Shown here one piece after another: positions 53,597 through 63,600 of a stretch of 64,000 nucleotides of DNA. The translations under genes were made by a program, and so were the position numbers. Position 1 is the stretch's first letter, and every line of letters begins with the position of its first letter. Source of the stretch: Chondrus crispus (Eukaryota > Rhodophyta > Florideophyceae > Gigartinales > Gigartinaceae); assembly GCF_000350225.1 (NCBI RefSeq), contig NW_005179146.1:62001-126000 (forward strand), given 5' to 3'. The notes beneath the pieces are model-generated. The model did no database searches, had not been told where the DNA came from, and was given only the letters and a program-made list of their open reading frames with translations.

Positions 53597-56500
53597 AAAT
53601 GCTGCAATCAGTAGGGGGACAAGGTCAAAATCTTTTGGTGTCAGGGGGGGACACATGATATTGTATCGATACAGTAGGAGACAGGTGCATTTTGTTTCGA
53701 TAAAGGGGGGGGAATGACCGATTCCCCCCCCCTAAACTGTGTCCGAGACGAGCAGTCACCCCCTTAAATCGAAACTTTTTCCCATGTCCCCCTCCTGATC
53801 GGAACATGCGAAAAAATTCATTGAAACGGGATGGAAATTCCCCCACCTATTTGACCCAGATTTTCTTTGTCCCCATCCCGTTCGTACTCTTTCAGCTCTC
53901 CAACCGTACGGTTACCAAGGGGAACCAGATATCTTTCCGTATTTCTGTTATGCCGCCAAAAAGATTGTTCCCATCTACTTTGCAGCTAGCGCTGCGGCAC
54001 TTCAGCACGGTGGAGAGAGATTGTACACTAATTAGCGACGTGTTCTGCGTTAGAACTTCTCTCAAAGCCATTCGACGCAGCTACCACAAACTAGCCGTCA
54101 TGGTCCATCCAGACCACCATGTTGCCCGTGCGAACGGGCTGGAGGCTATGGCGGAACGTGAAGAATGCATGAGGCAGCTGTCAAGGTGCATGGTGGTACT
54201 GTCACGATGTTGGGAAATTGTGAAGAAAGAACACGAATTACATGAACTTATGCATGGTCCGGCCCCTCAGTTTCATATCCAACCCAATTTAAAGTACACA
54301 ATTTCGCAAACACGTGCCGAGGAATCCCTACATCGTGAAGAACAAGAAAAAATGTATCGCGAAGAAATGAACGAGTTCAACCAGTGCGTGCGTAGCAATT
54401 CCACACCAAGTAATTCTAAGGATGACTTGCCCCGTGATCAGGCAGATGAGCCCTCTTTCCAGTCAGAGGACGAAAATAGGGAAAACGAGGAGATAGATAC
54501 GCACGCTGCTGCTGACGCTGACTGTGATAAACAGGCCCAAGAGGATAAAGATATGGCCGAGCGAGCAGAACAGCTTCGCAAGGAGAGGGCAGCGCGGGGT
54601 ATGCCTGCTGACTCTTTCAGTCAACATGGAGGCGACATTTATTCTAGTACTGAAGAGTTGAGCGATGATGAATTGAACTCCTCAAATGGAGAGGCCGAGG
54701 AAGGATTCAACACAGATTTCAATCCGGCAGATTACATAGCCGACTATATAGATGTCGACATTGAAAATCAAGATGACGATGAGAGTGCCACATCACAGGA
54801 TAACAACCATGCCGAAGACTACGATACTGTAAGTAAGAATGAAAGGCGGCGCCAGCAAAAGTACCAGTCCAAGAAGCGGTGCTTGGACCGCGCACGGGTT
54901 GCACTACAGGGAGATAGCGTTGCTGCTCGCACATGGAAGCCGCGCCCGGTGAAGTCGATTTTACCAGTCTTGGGAATGGGTCTCATCGCTCGCTGGAAAT
55001 GCGAGCAACTTGTGAGGGCACAGACAGCTGATTTGGGCGTGCAAAACGGTATAAATATCCACCAAACTCTAGTTAAGGTGGTCATGCGGTGCCGAGTTGA
55101 GACCTGCCACGCGACGTTAGTGTTCGATCTCCAACCACGGAGTGGTTTTTGGAAACGTAACAAGTACCTCGAACACGCAAACGAGTGTTTCGGACAGGTA
55201 GTGCCGGCCCCTGGAGCAAGCCCGACCAACCGGCGGATAAATCACAACAAAGCATGTGCTCCTGCATATACTGCACAGCAGGTAGCGCGTTGCATACTAG
55301 AAGAGGCATGGTGTGAACCTAATATCAACAGCAAGACCATAGCTGCCCTTGTTAAAAGCAAGGGTATCTATCGTCGACAACCACCGTACACGCATTACAG
55401 GACCATCCGCAAAGAGCTCCTCCGCCATCTCTGTATATCCAGGGCTGTGAATATGGCCTCTTTAGAAGGCTATGCTCAATTATTGAAGGATTGCGGACAT
55501 CACGTAGAGCTTATTATCATGGAGGGGCTCGAGATGAAAGCGCAGCGCATCAAATCAGCCAAACATAGATTCAGACAATGCCAAAAGGCAAGGTCGCTGC
55601 CAAAGGAAGCTTCTTTTCAAGCCGACACGGTGGATTTGAGCGACATTAACGACAATACGCGTTATTACGGGGAGTTTGTGTTTGTCCCCTCCATCGCCGA
55701 GCATATTTGCCGCACTTGTCGTGCTACCACGACTGCCGACGCAGCACACTGCGACGGGGTGGGACCACAAAGCTATGGAACGACATTCGAGGTCCTTGCG
55801 TACGACTGTAACAGTCATCTAGTTCCAATTGTATTTGCACATCATGTTGGCGCACAGTGCTTAGAAACGTGGAGTCTGGTATTCGAAACCTGCTCAAAGA
55901 TCCCAGGCTTCGATGTCGAAAGGAGAACCACAATTGTGGACCAAGAGAAGGCGATCGATTCCGCATTTCGAAAATGCATGAAGAGCGCAAACTTGTTTTT
56001 GGACCCTCTCCACGTCAAGAAAAACCTGGCACCGAGACTTGGTGCAAATAAAACTAGCGGTATACAGATGTATGAAAACGCTGTATACGCCCCAGACAGG
56101 CAGGCGGTAATGAGGATCAAAGCTGGATACTCAGATGTTCAACGGGACTATCTGGCACGGTTTCAAGACTCAGAACTGTACAGGGCATTTTCAAAACTAG
56201 AGGATTTGACGACCTCTTCGCAAGGGGCAGAGAGTGAGATGGCATCAGCTATTAGAAATAACATCAGATCCGTAGAGCCGCAGAAAATGATATCCACAGT
56301 ACTGCTAACGCAAAGGTCACGCTTCTTGAAGCGACAAATTGCAGCAATTGAGTTTGCCAAACCGGTGCCACCAAATACTGAGAAGCATTTGGCATCACTT
56401 GCGCTTCGAGCAAGGGGGTATCAGCGGTCGGTGAGATTCATCTCTGGAACGCGCCAAACTGAGGCAACGGTTCGAAGCCAGACAGACGGTTCAATACTCC

Positions 56501-57033
56501 GCCGAGTTGTCTTGCGAGATACGCCGCAATCGTCACCGCTATGTTGTAGTCATGCCGAAAAAGGCACTGGATTCCCATGCCTACACGGAGTTGCAGTCTT
56601 GAGCGAAAAATTTGGTGTGAGCAATTTGCACAAGTTCATCGCTGAGAGACACCTTACGAAGGCGTGGAAGAGACAGTATGAAAAGTGCACGTTCCAGCTC
56701 CCGTCTCAGTCGCGCGTTGATGAAGTTATGCTCAGTGCGAAGAAATTGGTAGTGTCAGGAAAGAACCTTCATGTTCCGAAAGCCATTCCACCGCCTAGAG
56801 GCCGCCCGGAAGAATGCGGGAAAAAGGCGGAAAGGATGGTATGAGAAGGGACCTGAGGCTGGCAAAAAGCGTTCTTATTCCTGCTCACTATGTCAGTTGG
56901 ACGGTCATGTATCCACCAGCTGCCAACTGCGACAGCTGTTTGACGATACCTGAGCGCAACTCGCCGGCGGCATCCAGGACATGGACATCGACGACGACGC
57001 AGAGCGTCATCTCCCTTCACTGTATAAAATGGG
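53597..57033 (+). mobile_element. MULE (Mutator-like) DNA transposon; right end cut off or disrupted by a gypsy insertion
   Basis: Left terminal region 53597-53800 has nested inverted and direct copies of CAGTAGG-GGACA, TTTTGTTTCGATAAAGGGGG and their inverse, plus a strong hairpin GGGGGGGGAAT-GACCG-ATTCCCCCCCC (53705-53731). The transposase gene follows. The right terminus is not visible: the gypsy LTR begins at 57034, 80 bases after the zinc-knuckle stop. No target duplication could be determined. Confidence 0.6.
53950..56844 (+). CDS. MULE transposase with N-terminal J-domain-like segment
   Basis: The frame opens at 53806, but the ATG at 53950 (MPPKRLFPST) is the better start because the earlier 48 codons overlap the element's terminal repeats. 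Numbering from 53806: residues about 75-140 look like a DnaJ J-domain (SLKAIRRSYHKLAVMVHPDH with an exact HPD at 101-103). Residues 200-330 are acidic and disordered. At about 426-460 lies a C-x4-C...H-x3-C zinc site (CRVETC ... HANEC) like the WRKY/FLYWCH fingers of MULEs. At 620-800 is the MULE DDE core: TTADAAHCDG (D1), CLETWSLVFE, TTIVDQEKAIDSAF (D2), FLDPLHVKKNL. Near the C-terminus a SWIM finger, CCSHAEKGTGFPCLH. The frame ends at 56844; an indel near 56820 removes the zinc knuckle CSLCQLDGHVSTSC that continues in the next frame to 56953. Nearly intact, so possibly recent. Confidence 0.82.
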   Translation: MPPKRLFPSTLQLALRHFSTVERDCTLISDVFCVRTSLKAIRRSYHKLAVMVHPDHHVARANGLEAMAEREECMRQLSRCMVVLSRCWEIVKKEHELHELMHGPAPQFHIQPNLKYTISQTRAEESLHREEQEKMYREEMNEFNQCVRSNSTPSNSKDDLPRDQADEPSFQSEDENRENEEIDTHAAADADCDKQAQEDKDMAERAEQLRKERAARGMPADSFSQHGGDIYSSTEELSDDELNSSNGEAEEGFNTDFNPADYIADYIDVDIENQDDDESATSQDNNHAEDYDTVSKNERRRQQKYQSKKRCLDRARVALQGDSVAARTWKPRPVKSILPVLGMGLIARWKCEQLVRAQTADLGVQNGINIHQTLVKVVMRCRVETCHATLVFDLQPRSGFWKRNKYLEHANECFGQVVPAPGASPTNRRINHNKACAPAYTAQQVARCILEEAWCEPNINSKTIAALVKSKGIYRRQPPYTHYRTIRKELLRHLCISRAVNMASLEGYAQLLKDCGHHVELIIMEGLEMKAQRIKSAKHRFRQCQKARSLPKEASFQADTVDLSDINDNTRYYGEFVFVPSIAEHICRTCRATTTADAAHCDGVGPQSYGTTFEVLAYDCNSHLVPIVFAHHVGAQCLETWSLVFETCSKIPGFDVERRTTIVDQEKAIDSAFRKCMKSANLFLDPLHVKKNLAPRLGANKTSGIQMYENAVYAPDRQAVMRIKAGYSDVQRDYLARFQDSELYRAFSKLEDLTTSSQGAESEMASAIRNNIRSVEPQKMISTVLLTQRSRFLKRQIAAIEFAKPVPPNTEKHLASLALRARGYQRSVRFISGTRQTEATVRSQTDGSILRRVVLRDTPQSSPLCCSHAEKGTGFPCLHGVAVLSEKFGVSNLHKFIAERHLTKAWKRQYEKCTFQLPSQSRVDEVMLSAKKLVVSGKNLHVPKAIPPPRGRPEECGKKAERMV

Positions 57034-57653
57034 TGTAGTATAACTACCAAAAGGATTAGATTAGAAATTGGATCCGGCTCTGTAAGGTACGGACCTTACA
57101 GAGGGCCTGTACCACACGTGTAGGGGCGCACGCGCCCCCACGTGTACCATACGTGTACGACGCGTATACAGTCAGCCCTGTCCGCTGACAGTGCCGACTA
57201 CTGTAGTACCGCATAGTACAGTACGTACTGTACTAAGTTACGATAGACTAATTGTATATTAAATAACGGAGCGGACTGGCGGCGAAGGGGGGGACAAGCA
57301 CGGACTTGTCTACGACCTACCGCCGAGGTCTGACTTCCAGCTTATCTTAAGGAAGCTTCCGTTAGCTACCTTAAGGCGAGACCGAGCGCGGGTAGAGGAC
57401 GCGCGAGCACGCGAGCGAGCCTAGATCCACCTCCGCCCGTCAGCGCTGGAACGTAACCCAGCGCTGCTCCGGGGCGTCGAGGCGTAGATCGGCCCGCGCG
57501 TGTGCGCGTCCTCCCCCCGATCCCGCTCTACCACGCTACCCGGGCCCGTGCTCCGGTTTCGTTAGCTGGTCCGACTTCCCCCGTCTTCTCGTACGTACGG
57601 GTCTTCCAGGACTAAGCATACACCCCTATCCGTTTGGGGGTGTTTATGCTACA
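57034..57653 (+). repeat. 5' LTR of the gypsy element, 620 bp
   Basis: TGTAGTATAA at the left and TTATGCTACA at the right end. Contains TATA-like TGTATATTAAATA (about 57253-57265), repeated CACGTG/ACGTGTAC motifs at 57110-57165, and the ACAAGCACGGACTTGT palindrome. Confidence 0.92.
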
Positions 57654-57729
57654 GTGGTCTCCCGACCTAGAAGACCCCGAGATCCTTCCGAGAAGACTTT
57701 CCTTTTCCTCCGCGTCCGTACGCGTCGAG

Positions 57730-60300
57730 ATGAGTCAAGAATACGCCCCCTCGATCCGCTCCGAACCGGCGGATCCGAGGGCGGCCGCTATGCACGCCCC
57801 ATCACCGCCGTTCGGCGACGGCGACGCTGGTCTCCGAGACCGCGAACCGTCGCCCGAGTCCCCCGAAGGACAAGCGGCGGCGATGTTCGACCGCATCGCA
57901 GACTACATCGAGGAAGTCCGTACTTCCCTCCGCATCGACGTTACGGACGCCGTCTATTCGCGCTGCATGAACGAGCTCCGATCCATCCGCGAGGGGAGGT
58001 TCGACCGCGTCACCCAGTCGCTGGAGAATCTCCGAGCACTGGGCGACCAGTTGCAATCGCGACTGGTGCTCGTCGAAGACTCGCGTCCCGAGAACCCCGC
58101 TACGTATGGGGAAGGTCGTCCCGCGAGGCCGACCTCGTCGAGACGTCTTGACGCTCGTCAACCCCCCTCGGCGGAGCAACTTGGTGCCTTTGCTCACCTC
58201 ACCGCTGAGCTGGAGTCCACGCGGCAGCGTGCCCGTGACCTGGAACGTACCATGGCCGCAAGGCTGCCCGGTGCCCCCACGAGAGGGCCCGGTGGTGCTG
58301 TACCTCCGGATGCTGCCGCCCCGCAAGGATGGCGCCCGACTGTGGCCGACCCCAGTCGGGACGCAGGAGAAAGACGACCTCCGATGGACGCCAACGTCGC
58401 GTCCGAGTCCCAAGCTCTGCCACATGCCCCCGGAAACATGTGGCAGACGGGACGGGTGTCGTATCGTAACGACCCGGATCGTGGGGTAGCCGCTCGCGGA
58501 TCCGGAGAACCCATGTTCTCCGTCGATCCCCGCTGGGGCGGCTACCCGCCGGTGGACCACACCGCGCGACCCGGTCCGATAGAAGTCCGTACGTTACCCG
58601 TTACCCCGTTCGGCACGCTGGGTCCCGCTGAACCCGGACTCGAGCCGGTACATACGATGATCCAAGAGTTCAGCGCCGTCGCTGACTATCGTATGTACCG
58701 CTTGGATAACACCTCGAGGATCGTTACCTCGGGTGATGCGGGACGGATCGCGAAGTACGTACAACGCTGTCGTGGGATCCGTCCCACGATGCGTAGCTTC
58801 GACGGTACGGACCCAATCCAGTTGCTGCCGTTCTTGAAAGATATCCGGATAACTTTCAACTCGCAACACCTGACGGAAGGTGTTGCGGTACGAGTCCTCG
58901 CGCACTTCTTAGAGCGCGACGCGGAGCGCCTGTATACGAGTTATACGATGCGTAGCCTCCGCGCCGGCCAGCTCCACGACGACGTGAGCTGGCCGGGGCT
59001 CGTAAATCAACTCTTGAAACGCTACCTCACGGACGACGTGTTAGGTGAAGCGTACGACGCTGTCGCTACGGCGCGACAGAAACCCCACGAAACGGAGAGC
59101 ACCTTTGCCGACCGGTTAGAAACTGCGGCATTTCGGTGCACGGCAGTGTTCTCCGAACAATCCCTCGCGCACTACTTCGGGCGGGGACTCGCCCCTGCGA
59201 CCCGTGCCGCAGTTTCCGAGACCGTTCAGCGGCTGCCAAGCAGCCAGAAGACCGATCTACCGACTATCCGCCGCATCGCCACGGCGGAAGGGACTACGTA
59301 CCGCGCCCGGCGCGGGTTACCTCTGCCGGACCCGAAACCGGCAGGGAAGGCTGGCAGGACTACGAAGTCCGCCGCAACAAGTTCGCCCGCTTCTACCCTC
59401 CATGTCGGGGAGGATGAGTGGCAGGCTGACCCTGTCCTCATTACGCAAGGAACGGGGCCCGTGGGAGGACGACCTCCCACGCCGATGTCGACCGGAACGA
59501 CATCCAGTTACGCGACCGCCTTCGCGCACACTCCAAGAGTGGCAAGGGGTACGGACCCCCGGGTCGCAGAGCTCGACATCTCGAATCGAGAGGCAGGAGC
59601 CGAAGCCCCTCGCGTACCCCTCCTCACCGATGAGGAGGCGCGTCACGCGGCGACCTTCGCCTCAACGGATGGCAGCGCGTATGTGTGCTGGCTATGCCGT
59701 ACGTACGGGCACGCCATGTACGCCTGCCCGTTCCTGTCGCCGGAACAACGTATGTTCACGGCGTACAGGAACTACCGATACCAGATGGAGACGCGCCCCG
59801 GTGCGCGTAACCTCCTCCGGCAGTCGGTCAGCGATGGCCGTCCCCCGCGTCAAGGTTTCCCGAATCGTTCGGGTGGGGGCGCACGCTTCGCCCCACGTGG
59901 AGGTGGGTATCGCCGTAACGAACTCGATCGTCGGGATCGACCCGATTACCGCCAGGCGGACACAAGGTATCGCCGTCAAGGAAGGGGAGGTGACCGGGAC
60001 CGTCCTCGGTTACCCCAACAGGTACAGAATGCGATCATGTACTTGCAAGATTGGGTAGAGGGTCGGCATCCCCTACCCGAGGAGGGTCACGAAGGAGAAC
60101 CGGTTCTCCCTGTCCCCCATATCCTGCGACGTCCCGACGTCGCAGGTCAAGGTCGAGAAGTACCCGAATACTTCGCCGATAACGTGGTGCCGCAGTGGGT
60201 GAGACGTCCCGGCCCACGGGGCCGAGGAGCGGAAGAAGACCTGGCCGCCGATAGCCAGGAAGGTAGCTCCAATAGCACCGGTAGTTCGAAAAAAGGGTAA
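57730..60300 (+). CDS. gypsy gag polyprotein, about 856 aa
   Basis: Starts at the ATG 57730 (MSQEYAPSIRSEP); the earlier in-frame ATG lies at the LTR edge. Domains: acidic N-terminus with a helical segment (residues about 50-110), a long Pro/Arg-rich linker, a capsid-like retrotransposon gag domain (SFDGTDPIQLLPFLKDIRIT; ESTFADRLETAAFRCTAV; LAHYFGRGLAPATR), then a CX2CX4HX4C nucleocapsid knuckle (CWLCRTYGHAMYAC) at about 59.69 kb and an Arg/Gly-rich basic tail. It packages element RNA into virus-like particles in this family. Long for a gypsy gag. Confidence 0.88.
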   Translation: MSQEYAPSIRSEPADPRAAAMHAPSPPFGDGDAGLRDREPSPESPEGQAAAMFDRIADYIEEVRTSLRIDVTDAVYSRCMNELRSIREGRFDRVTQSLENLRALGDQLQSRLVLVEDSRPENPATYGEGRPARPTSSRRLDARQPPSAEQLGAFAHLTAELESTRQRARDLERTMAARLPGAPTRGPGGAVPPDAAAPQGWRPTVADPSRDAGERRPPMDANVASESQALPHAPGNMWQTGRVSYRNDPDRGVAARGSGEPMFSVDPRWGGYPPVDHTARPGPIEVRTLPVTPFGTLGPAEPGLEPVHTMIQEFSAVADYRMYRLDNTSRIVTSGDAGRIAKYVQRCRGIRPTMRSFDGTDPIQLLPFLKDIRITFNSQHLTEGVAVRVLAHFLERDAERLYTSYTMRSLRAGQLHDDVSWPGLVNQLLKRYLTDDVLGEAYDAVATARQKPHETESTFADRLETAAFRCTAVFSEQSLAHYFGRGLAPATRAAVSETVQRLPSSQKTDLPTIRRIATAEGTTYRARRGLPLPDPKPAGKAGRTTKSAATSSPASTLHVGEDEWQADPVLITQGTGPVGGRPPTPMSTGTTSSYATAFAHTPRVARGTDPRVAELDISNREAGAEAPRVPLLTDEEARHAATFASTDGSAYVCWLCRTYGHAMYACPFLSPEQRMFTAYRNYRYQMETRPGARNLLRQSVSDGRPPRQGFPNRSGGGARFAPRGGGYRRNELDRRDRPDYRQADTRYRRQGRGGDRDRPRLPQQVQNAIMYLQDWVEGRHPLPEEGHEGEPVLPVPHILRRPDVAGQGREVPEYFADNVVPQWVRRPGPRGRGAEEDLAADSQEGSSNSTGSSKKG

Positions 60301-60639
60301 AGACGGTTACGTCCACGCGGTCGCGTGAGCCGTCTTGTCCCCACGAACTCGACCGGTCCCCACGTGCTCGCCTAGGTCACGGGGGGTATTGTCCGATAAT
60401 ACACCCCTCGCCACCAGAAGCGAGCACGGTAGCCCCTTCAATGCCGATACAGGGGGGAGCGAACGTCGAGGCCTCCGTAAGCCCGATGTTAGAAGAAGAC
60501 AGCACCGGGACGCCCGTAATCCCGGTGATGGGTAAGGAAAAGGACGGGAGTACCGACGGCCGAAAAGAATCGGTCGACCTCCAGACTCCTGTGAGGCCCA
60601 GGGAGCCGACGAAATGTCCGCCACGTACGGACTGAAGCA

Positions 60640-63600
60640 CCCGAGGGGGCATCACTGAGACGCGGACGCCGCACGACTCGGGCAGAAGGAAACGCAGGAG
60701 GGGCCAGACCCAAAGGCGACGACCTCGGCGGAACGATCTCGCCGAGCGGGTCGCACCTAAGATGGTCGACGGCATCGTATGCCTCATGACGTCCAAGATA
60801 TATAACGTCCTTGGCTCCGTGGCCACCGAAGGTAACGCGTTCAAGCCCCACACGATCGCAGTCGATACGTGTTCGGGCTACAACTTAGTGAGGAAAACCG
60901 ACCTCCCTCCCGACTGGGCCCGCTTCGTAATACGGGACGCGCCATTACCCCGACTGGCTGGCGCGAACAGTAACCCGCTTCGATTTACGGCGGTCGTCCG
61001 CCTTGCAGTCCGTTTGCGGAACACGACGTTCCGTATACCGTTCGTGGTGGCGGAACAGCTTGCCGTTCCCGTTCTTCTCGGCACGGCGTTCATCGATACC
61101 CACGTACGTAGCATCGACATCGACGGACAGAAGCTCGAACTCCGACACGGTGGCTCCGTGGCCATCGTCGACGGAAAGGGGGAGCCGACTCCCCCCACAA
61201 GGCGACACGGACGCCAAACGAGCCGGCCGGATGTACGGGATGAGGCCCCGCAGGCGATTCGAATCGCCCGCTGGGTTACCATCCCCGCGATGTCGCAAGC
61301 CCAAGTGCGCGTCACCACCGCGGGGAGGGGCCTCGTGTTCCTGGAACCAAAGCCCTCACTCCAATACCGACATGGAGTGAGGTTGACGAATGGCGTCGCC
61401 GAGGTTCTGCCGAATCAGACCTTCGACGTCATCGTCGCGAACTTTTCGCGACGGGAAAGGCGGCTTCCGAAGCACACCATCGTGGGATACGCGAAGCCCA
61501 ACCCCCTCGCGATCCTCACGCCCGAACGGAGGATTGCCGAGGGGATCGCGCACGCGCTACACCTGACCGACTTGACCGATCAAGTCGGGAAGGCCGGAGC
61601 TGGACGACCGAGCTCCGACGAACGGACGACCGTCGTGAAGAAAGGGGTGGTCACGGACGAACGGCCACCTCAAGACCAACCGACGGCGGAGGGTACTGTA
61701 CCCCCGCAGAAAAAGGATCCCGAAAATCCACTGATGGATTGGGAAAAAGAAATCGACTTGTTATACATCGACGATGACAAGCTCCGTGGCCACGTACTCG
61801 AGATGCTCCGTAAGCACTCGAGCCTGTGGAGCGGTGCGCTCGGAACTATACGAGCGACGGAACACCGCATTCCTCTCGAACCGGGTACGAAGCCGATACG
61901 TTCGATGCCCTACCGTAAGGGGCCCGCGATGCGCGAAATGGTCACGAAGGAGGTCAACAAGATGTTGAATGCAGGGGTTATCGAACCCGCGAGCACCGAG
62001 TGGGCGTCCCCGGTGGTGCTCGTACCGAAGAAAGACGGATCTCTTCGGTTCTGCGTGGACTACCGGCGTCTCAACGCGAAGACTGCAGCGCATTCGTATC
62101 CGCTGCCTCGGATGGACGACTGCATTGACTCGCTTGGAGACGCAGCCGTCTTCACCACGTTGGACTGCAATTCCGGTTATTGGCAGATCCCGGTCGCTCC
62201 GGAAGACCGGGATAAGACCACGTTTACTACGCACATGGGCACGTTTCGCCACTTGCGCATGCCGTTCGGATTAAAAGGGGCACCGGCCACCTTCCAACGC
62301 GCACTCGACATCATCCTATCTGGCGTACGTTGGCAAATATGCCTCGTGTACCTGGATGATGTCATCGTGTTCTCACGTACGCACGGAGAACACGCGAAGC
62401 ATCTCGGCACTGTCTTGAACTTGTTGCGGAGTGCCGGAATCTCCCTCAAGCTCAAGAAGTGTAGCTTCTTTCAACCGAAGGTACACTACCTGGGGCACGT
62501 CATTTCCCCAGGTAAGTTAAGTGTGGCCGATACGGCGGCCGACGCCTTCAAGACCTTCACATTCCCGAGGACGCTGACGCAAGTGCGCTCGTTCCTCGGG
62601 GCGTGCAACGTATACCGCCGATTCGTTAAGGGGTTCGCGAAGATAGCCCGTCCTCTGACCGACATGACGCGTAAGGATTCGGATCCTGACTTCTACAACC
62701 CTACGGAGGCGCAACGGGAGGCGTTCGAGAACCTCAAGAAGTCCATGATCGCTCCGCCGATCCTCGCCCTTCCGCGGTACGGCCGTCCGTACATGATCGA
62801 CACGGATCCGAGCGCCTACCAGTTGGGCTGCACGTTGCTCCAAGAGCACGACCAGCCAAACGATTGGCGCCCCGTAGGCTACTGGTCCTACTCGCTGAAC
62901 GACAGCAAGCGCAACTACAGCGCCACGGAACGCGAGTGCTTCGCCGTAGTGTGGGCCGTCCGCACACTACGGCCGTACGTTGAAGGCACGAAGTTCACCG
63001 TCCGGACGGATCACGACGCGCTGAGGTGGCTCATGTCCCTCACGGAGAGTTCCGGAAGGCTCACCCGGTGGCGGCTACGTCTGGCTGAATACGATTTCAC
63101 CATCCAGTACCGCCCCGGGCGCGTGCACCAAGTACCGGACGCCTTGTCACGCCTCGTGTCGCCAAGAGTCGCCGGCGACCCCCGCCAGGCCATCGAAGTG
63201 GATGACGACATCCCCACCTTCGACGCGGGTACGACCGTTCGAGACGTATCGAACGAGCTTGCGGACCACGTCTGTACCGGAAATTGCGACCACGAGGTCG
63301 AACACGTCTTCGCGACGACGCGAAGCCAAGCTGGGCCACGAAGAAGGCCGCGCGTCCGAACGCGCGACGAACCAAGGGGCGACGACGAAGCCCCCGTTCT
63401 CCAAGGACCCAGTCCGTTCTGGGAGGAGAACGACGAGTTCGACGCCGTTGATCTCGAACGCGCCGAAGAACCCGAAGTCGGGGCGTCCGTCTCCGCGGTC
63501 GCTCCTCCGCAGGACGACCTACCGGCCCCTCTTACGTTTGAGGAGATCGCCGAGGAGCAACGCGTGGATGACTTCTGCCAAAACGTTTTGGCACGACAGT

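Noticed and set aside
57634-57729. Earlier start for the gypsy gag
   Set aside because: The frame opens at a non-ATG codon inside the LTR; the ATG at 57730 is the more sensible start.
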